In this document: in pieces, positions 60,487-64,000 of the stretch | Position numbering within the stretch: position 1 is the first letter of the stretch | How the letters are laid out: each line of letters starts with the position of its first letter | The notes under the pieces: model-generated | Seen by the model: only the letters and a program-made list of their open reading frames with translations | What the model was told of the DNA's origin: nothing | Databases searched by the model: none | Program-made: the position numbers and the translations under genes | NCBI GenBank assembly: GCA_021234155.1 | Contig: JAJEKV010000020.1 | Coordinates: forward strand, 16,793,018-16,857,017 | Origin: Isoetes taiwanensis | Lineage: Eukaryota; Streptophyta; Lycopodiopsida; Isoetales; Isoetaceae | DNA length: 64,000 nt | Direction of reading: 5' to 3'

Positions 60487-61377
60487 AAGCTATTCCTAAA
60501 GTTTGCAAAGACTTTCGGTTGGTGCTGGAGATTGCAAACAGGAATAGAGAATCTTATTCTGGCTATTCTTGATGTTTGTAAGTCATCTAGTTGGTGCTAG
60601 TGATTGCAAACTGGAATAGAATTCCTCCTCCTAAGAATCTAAATGATCTTCTTTCTATGAATTTTAACTTCTTGGATCATTCTTTCCAATCCAATTCTAC
60701 TCAGAGTAATCAATCTTTGGATATCGGTACGACAAAAATTGTTTGTTGCAGGAAACATATAGGTGCAGGTGATTGGTGACGTGGAAGAAGCAGAGGGAAC
60801 TGAGCCTAATCTTCCTGACCAATCCATTTCGTTTGCCAAAATGGATCTCCTTCCAATCAAGCCTAACCTGGACTGACAATCCATCTCCTTGGCCAGGATG
60901 GATCTCCGTTGAAACGTTTCCTGCATCTACGGAGGGCGTATCTATGGTGGACGGATCAAAATCAATCTTTATCTGAACTCTCTATCCTTAACAAATCTTG
61001 AACTATTCCAAACTAAACAAATTCTAAACAATGTAAGTTGCGGCCCATTGTTTTAGTAAGATGTCTTAATAATGAATATCTGTCTGTAAGAAATTGTAGT
61101 TTAAAGGTAGAGGTGACTTTAAAATCTGTTAAAAGATTTTAAAGGATTCATGCCTTTAGAGAAATTGTAAATCTATTTTATGATTGTATTGCTTCCTTCT
61201 AATGAATGATCATAATCCTAGCCTTTGGTCCTTAAAATGGATTGAGTTGGTGCTCATGTACAAATTGAGTTGGTGCTCATGTATAAATTGAGTTGGTGCT
61301 CAATTGGATAAATTAAGTTGGTGCTTAATTTGTTTATGGACACAACTGAGGTCAGTTGCCTTCAAAAAGGGAGGAAT
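60487..61377 (+). mobile_element. internal region of the inner element, non-coding
   Basis: About 0.9 kb between PBS and 3' LTR. Frames of up to 95 codons exist on both strands but show no gag or pol motif. It ends in a polypurine tract (aaaaagggaggaa, 61364-61376) directly before LTR c. Four 23-bp units of the type aattgagttggtgctcatgt lie at 61241-61333. The RNA probably serves only as a packaging and reverse-transcription substrate for proteins made elsewhere (inference). Confidence 0.75.
61241..61333 (+). repeat. four 23-bp tandem units near the element 3' end
   Basis: Units start near 61241, 61264, 61287 and 61310 and share gttggtgct. The last two have diverged (caattgga, cttaattt endings). 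The outer element has at least one unit fewer across its interruption, and the break points fall in these units. Confidence 0.75.
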
Positions 61378-62148
61378 TGATATGGATATGGTAGCTCGGG
61401 GGAGTGGCCTTGAACGTTGGTCTTGGTGGACTAGCATGGGTGTGTGAGAAGGGCAAACTAATAGCATGGCAAGGCAATTAAATGGCAATTGTAATGATTA
61501 TGGTCAAATAATATCTATTAAGCCAAGCTAATCTCCTTGATAATATCTCAGTCCAAAAATAGCAGTTTCTAAAAGGCCAACTTCAAAAGGTCATATCTCA
61601 GCGAATATAAGTCGGATTATTGCGATCCAGGGCTCATTGGAAAGATCTCAGTGTCTAGTTTTCGGATTGGGGTGGCTCATTTGCTAACTCCTTGCGGATC
61701 GTGAGATATCGCCAAAAGAGTGGCCGTGGGTCAGACTGGACTGCACAACCAAGATTGCCTTTTTGAAGAGAACCAAGCTCCTTGCCTAGAAATTGCCATT
61801 GCCTTCCGCCTTGCTGTTGATTTGCCAGATCTCAACATCGGTTGGCCCGGTTGGATGGAGAACTGCCATTATTTGCTTTGTATTGAGAATCTTCCTCTAG
61901 TTTTGGTGAACTAGAGCCAGGTCATTCTGAGCTATTGGTGTAGTTCATATCAATTGGTGTAACTTGTATCTTATGTTCATTGAATCTGTGCTTATTTATT
62001 TCATACTTAGATCATTTTGTCATTGCTAACGGTTTATTCTGTGGATTCTCTAGCAAACCTAGACGGTTTACAGATTATGAGAATATGATTTGCTTGAAGA
62101 GATCAGGTATTCTATTTGGAAAAGGTGAAAGGAATGGTTTATTGTTGT
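61378..62148 (+). repeat. inner element 3' LTR (copy c), 11 bp short
   Basis: It follows the polypurine tract and matches copy b to ...ttattgttgt at 62148, where gagccatatca should follow. Instead the sequence switches to acatgagcacc, the interrupted internal region of the outer element. The LTR therefore lacks its last 11 bases, including the CA tip needed for normal integration. Confidence 0.88.
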
Positions 62149-62936
62149 ACATGAGCACCAACTCAATCCATTTTAAGGACCAAAGGCTAGGATTATGATC
62201 ATTCATTAGAAGGAAGCAATACAATCATAAAATAGATTTACAATTTCTCTAAAGGCATGAATCCTTTAAAATCTTTTAACAGATTTTAAAGTCACCTCTA
62301 CCTTTAAACTACAATTTCTTACAGACAGATATTCATTATTAAGACATCTTACTAAAACAATGGGCCGCAACTTACATTGTTTAGAATTTGTTTAGTTTGG
62401 AATAGTTCAAGATTTGTTAAGGATAGAGAGTTCAGATAAAGATTGATTTTGATCCGTCCACCATAGATACGCCCTCCGTAGATGCAGGAAAAGTTTCAAC
62501 GGAGATCCATCCCGCCAAGGAGATGGATTGTCACCCGTGTTAGGCTTGATTGGAAGGAGATCCATTTTGGCAAACGAAATGGATTGGTCAGGAAGATTAG
62601 GCTCAGTTCCCTCTGCTTCTTCCACGTCACCAATCACCTGCACCTATATGTTTCCTGCAACAAACAATTTTTGTCGTACCGATATCCAAAGATTGATTAC
62701 TCTGAGTAGAATTGGATTGGAAAGAATGATCCAAGAAGTTAAAATTCATAGAAAGAAGATCATTTAGATTCTTAGGAGGAGGAATTCTATTCCAGTTTGC
62801 AATCACTAGCACCAACTAGATGACTTACAAACATCAAGAATAGCCGTAATAATGTTCTCTATTCCTCGCTTGCAATCTCCAAAGACCAACCGTAAGTCTT
62901 TGCAAACTTTAGGAATAGCCCTGGCTCGATACCAAT
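62149..62936 (-). mobile_element. outer element internal region with damaged PBS
   Basis: Reverse complement of 60472-61262 with scattered differences clustered near the PBS (62840-62935) and near 62480-62560. The PBS reads ggctcgatacca instead of ggctctgatacca on the plus strand, a one-base loss that would weaken initiator tRNA-Met priming. Confidence 0.85.
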
Positions 62937-63718
62937 TGATATGGCTCACAACAATAAACCATTCCTTTCACCTTTTCCAAATAGAATACCTGACCTCTTC
63001 AAGCAAATCATATTCTCATAATCTGTAAACCGTCTAGGTTTGCTAGAGAATCCACAGAATAAACCGTTAGCAATGACAAAATGATCTAAGTATGAAATAA
63101 ATAAGCACAGATCCAATGAACATAAGATACAAGTTACACCAATTGATATGAACTACACCAATAGCTCAGAATGACCTGGCTCTAGTTCACCAAAACTAGA
63201 GGAAGATTCTCAATACAAAGCAAATAATGGCAGTTCTCCATCCAACCGGGCCAACCGATGTTGAGATCTGGCAAATCAACAGCAAGGTGGAAGGCAATGG
63301 CAATTTCTAGGCAAGGAGCTTGGTTCTCTTAAAAAAGGCAATCTTGGTTGTGCAGTCCAGTCTGACCCACGGCCACTCTTTTGGCAATATCTCACGATCC
63401 GCAAGGAGTTAGCGAATGAGCCACCCCAATCCGGAAACTAGACACTGAGATCTTTCCAATGAGCCCTGGATCGCAATAATCCGACTTATATTCGCTGAGA
63501 TATGACCTTTTGAAGTTGGCCTTTTAGAAACTGCTATTTTTGGACTGAGATATTATCAAGGAGATTAGCTTGGCTTAATAGATATTATTTGACCATAATC
63601 ATTACAATTGCCATTTAATTGCCTTGCCATGCTATTAGTTTGCCCTTCTCACACACCCATGCTAGTCCACCAAGACCAACGTTCAAGGCCACTCCCCCGA
63701 GCTACCATATCCATATCA
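62937..63718 (-). repeat. outer element 5' LTR (copy d)
   Basis: 782 bp, right boundary of the composite, followed directly by the GTGTC target duplication. It differs from copy a at four sites by eye, near 63006, 63288, 63331 and 63388. Confidence 0.9.
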
Positions 63719-64000
63719 GTGTCATCTTATGGGTGCAAGTTTGGTGCTTTGGGATAGATTTAGATTTTGAACATGGAAATGGAAGCATGACATGGCATGG
63801 CTAGAATGGTGATGTGTATGGTGACTTGGCATATAGAATGAAGTGTAAGGTGACTTGGCACATAAAATGCATTTTTCATAGGCCAATTTTTGTGAAATGC
63901 AACTTTTTGGCATTCCCTAGGGCACACTTGAGTTTTGAACATTTCCCTTAGGGATTTTGCAACTTTTCCTTTTTCTTTGACCACATGAAATGTTGACTTT
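63719..64000 (-). repeat. 5' LTR of gypsy element C, part 2 (runs off window)
   Basis: It continues the LTR interrupted at 58757. It aligns with about 30000-30150 of the element A LTR (gacttggcacat, gagcatttt-like and gttgacttt blocks). Its minus-sense 5' end lies beyond the window edge. Confidence 0.75.

Larger units (their letters stand above)
58758..63718 (-). mobile_element. young non-autonomous LTR element containing an inverted copy of itself
   Basis: The outer element (minus sense) has LTRs at 63718-62937 and 59539-58758, each exactly 782 bp, with TGATATGG/CCATATCA tips and four differences between them by eye. A perfect 5-bp target duplication GTGTC lies at 58753-58757 and 63719-63723. 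Its internal region (about 0.9 kb) is interrupted between 59642 and 62149 by a second, plus-oriented copy preceded by a tRNA-Ala piece. The internal region holds no gag, protease or RT, so it depends on other elements (TRIM/LARD-like). The low LTR divergence makes it much younger than the gypsy elements around it. It sits within LTR C. Confidence 0.9.

Noticed and set aside
61300-61488. A 62-codon frame over the LTR start, repeated at 59429, 59606 and 63619
   Set aside because: It spans the LTR/internal boundary antisense to the element and differs at its end in each copy; it is a shadow of the repeat.

Overview
This is a nuclear DNA window from a land plant. The evidence is a 20-exon chloroplast-type pyruvate, phosphate dikinase (PPDK) gene with GT-AG introns, several layers of decayed LTR retrotransposons primed by tRNA-Gln or initiator tRNA-Met, and single-exon scraps of plant genes (ERECTA-type kinase, UBP12/13-type deubiquitinase, SYP3/SED5-type syntaxin). 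The PPDK protein differs noticeably from the flowering-plant form I know, so a fern, lycophyte or gymnosperm is possible, but that is a weak inference.

Layout. 1-18.9 kb is AT-rich, gene-poor and full of broken frames. I can support only a Ty3/gypsy integrase remnant on + (12.7-13.6 kb), a possible Copia remnant (9 kb), exon-like pieces of an unknown minus-strand gene (15.0-16.8 kb) and a possible membrane-protein remnant (3.1-4.1 kb). 18.9-34.3 kb is a nest. An old minus-strand gypsy element ('B') is cut by a complete but frame-broken 10.5-kb gypsy element ('A', LTRs 20056-22323 and 28309-30584) and by a 2.6-kb array of GAATCT-like repeats (31066-33640). 34.3-41.0 kb is unassigned, with a TATA-bearing candidate promoter and simple repeats.

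41.0-49.95 kb is the PPDK locus: a foldback repeat and tandem duplication upstream, a TATA-like box, 20 exons encoding 972 residues with the catalytic His and Cys present, and a tandemly duplicated 3' UTR. It is the only clearly intact protein-coding gene.

49.95-56.3 kb carries host exon fragments from three unrelated genes, all on the minus strand, plus local tandem duplications; this suggests gene capture by a mobile element. The syntaxin exon is joined to the gag of a third gypsy element ('C', related to A), whose 2-kb LTR runs off the right edge.

Inside LTR C sits the most striking object (58758-63718): a young non-autonomous LTR element with 782-bp LTRs and a perfect 5-bp target duplication. 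It contains a second copy of itself in inverted orientation. The inner copy starts with two-thirds of a tRNA-Ala(AGC), ends 11 bp short, and is bounded by 8-bp direct repeats. The whole is a multi-arm near-perfect inverted repeat able to make long hairpin RNA.
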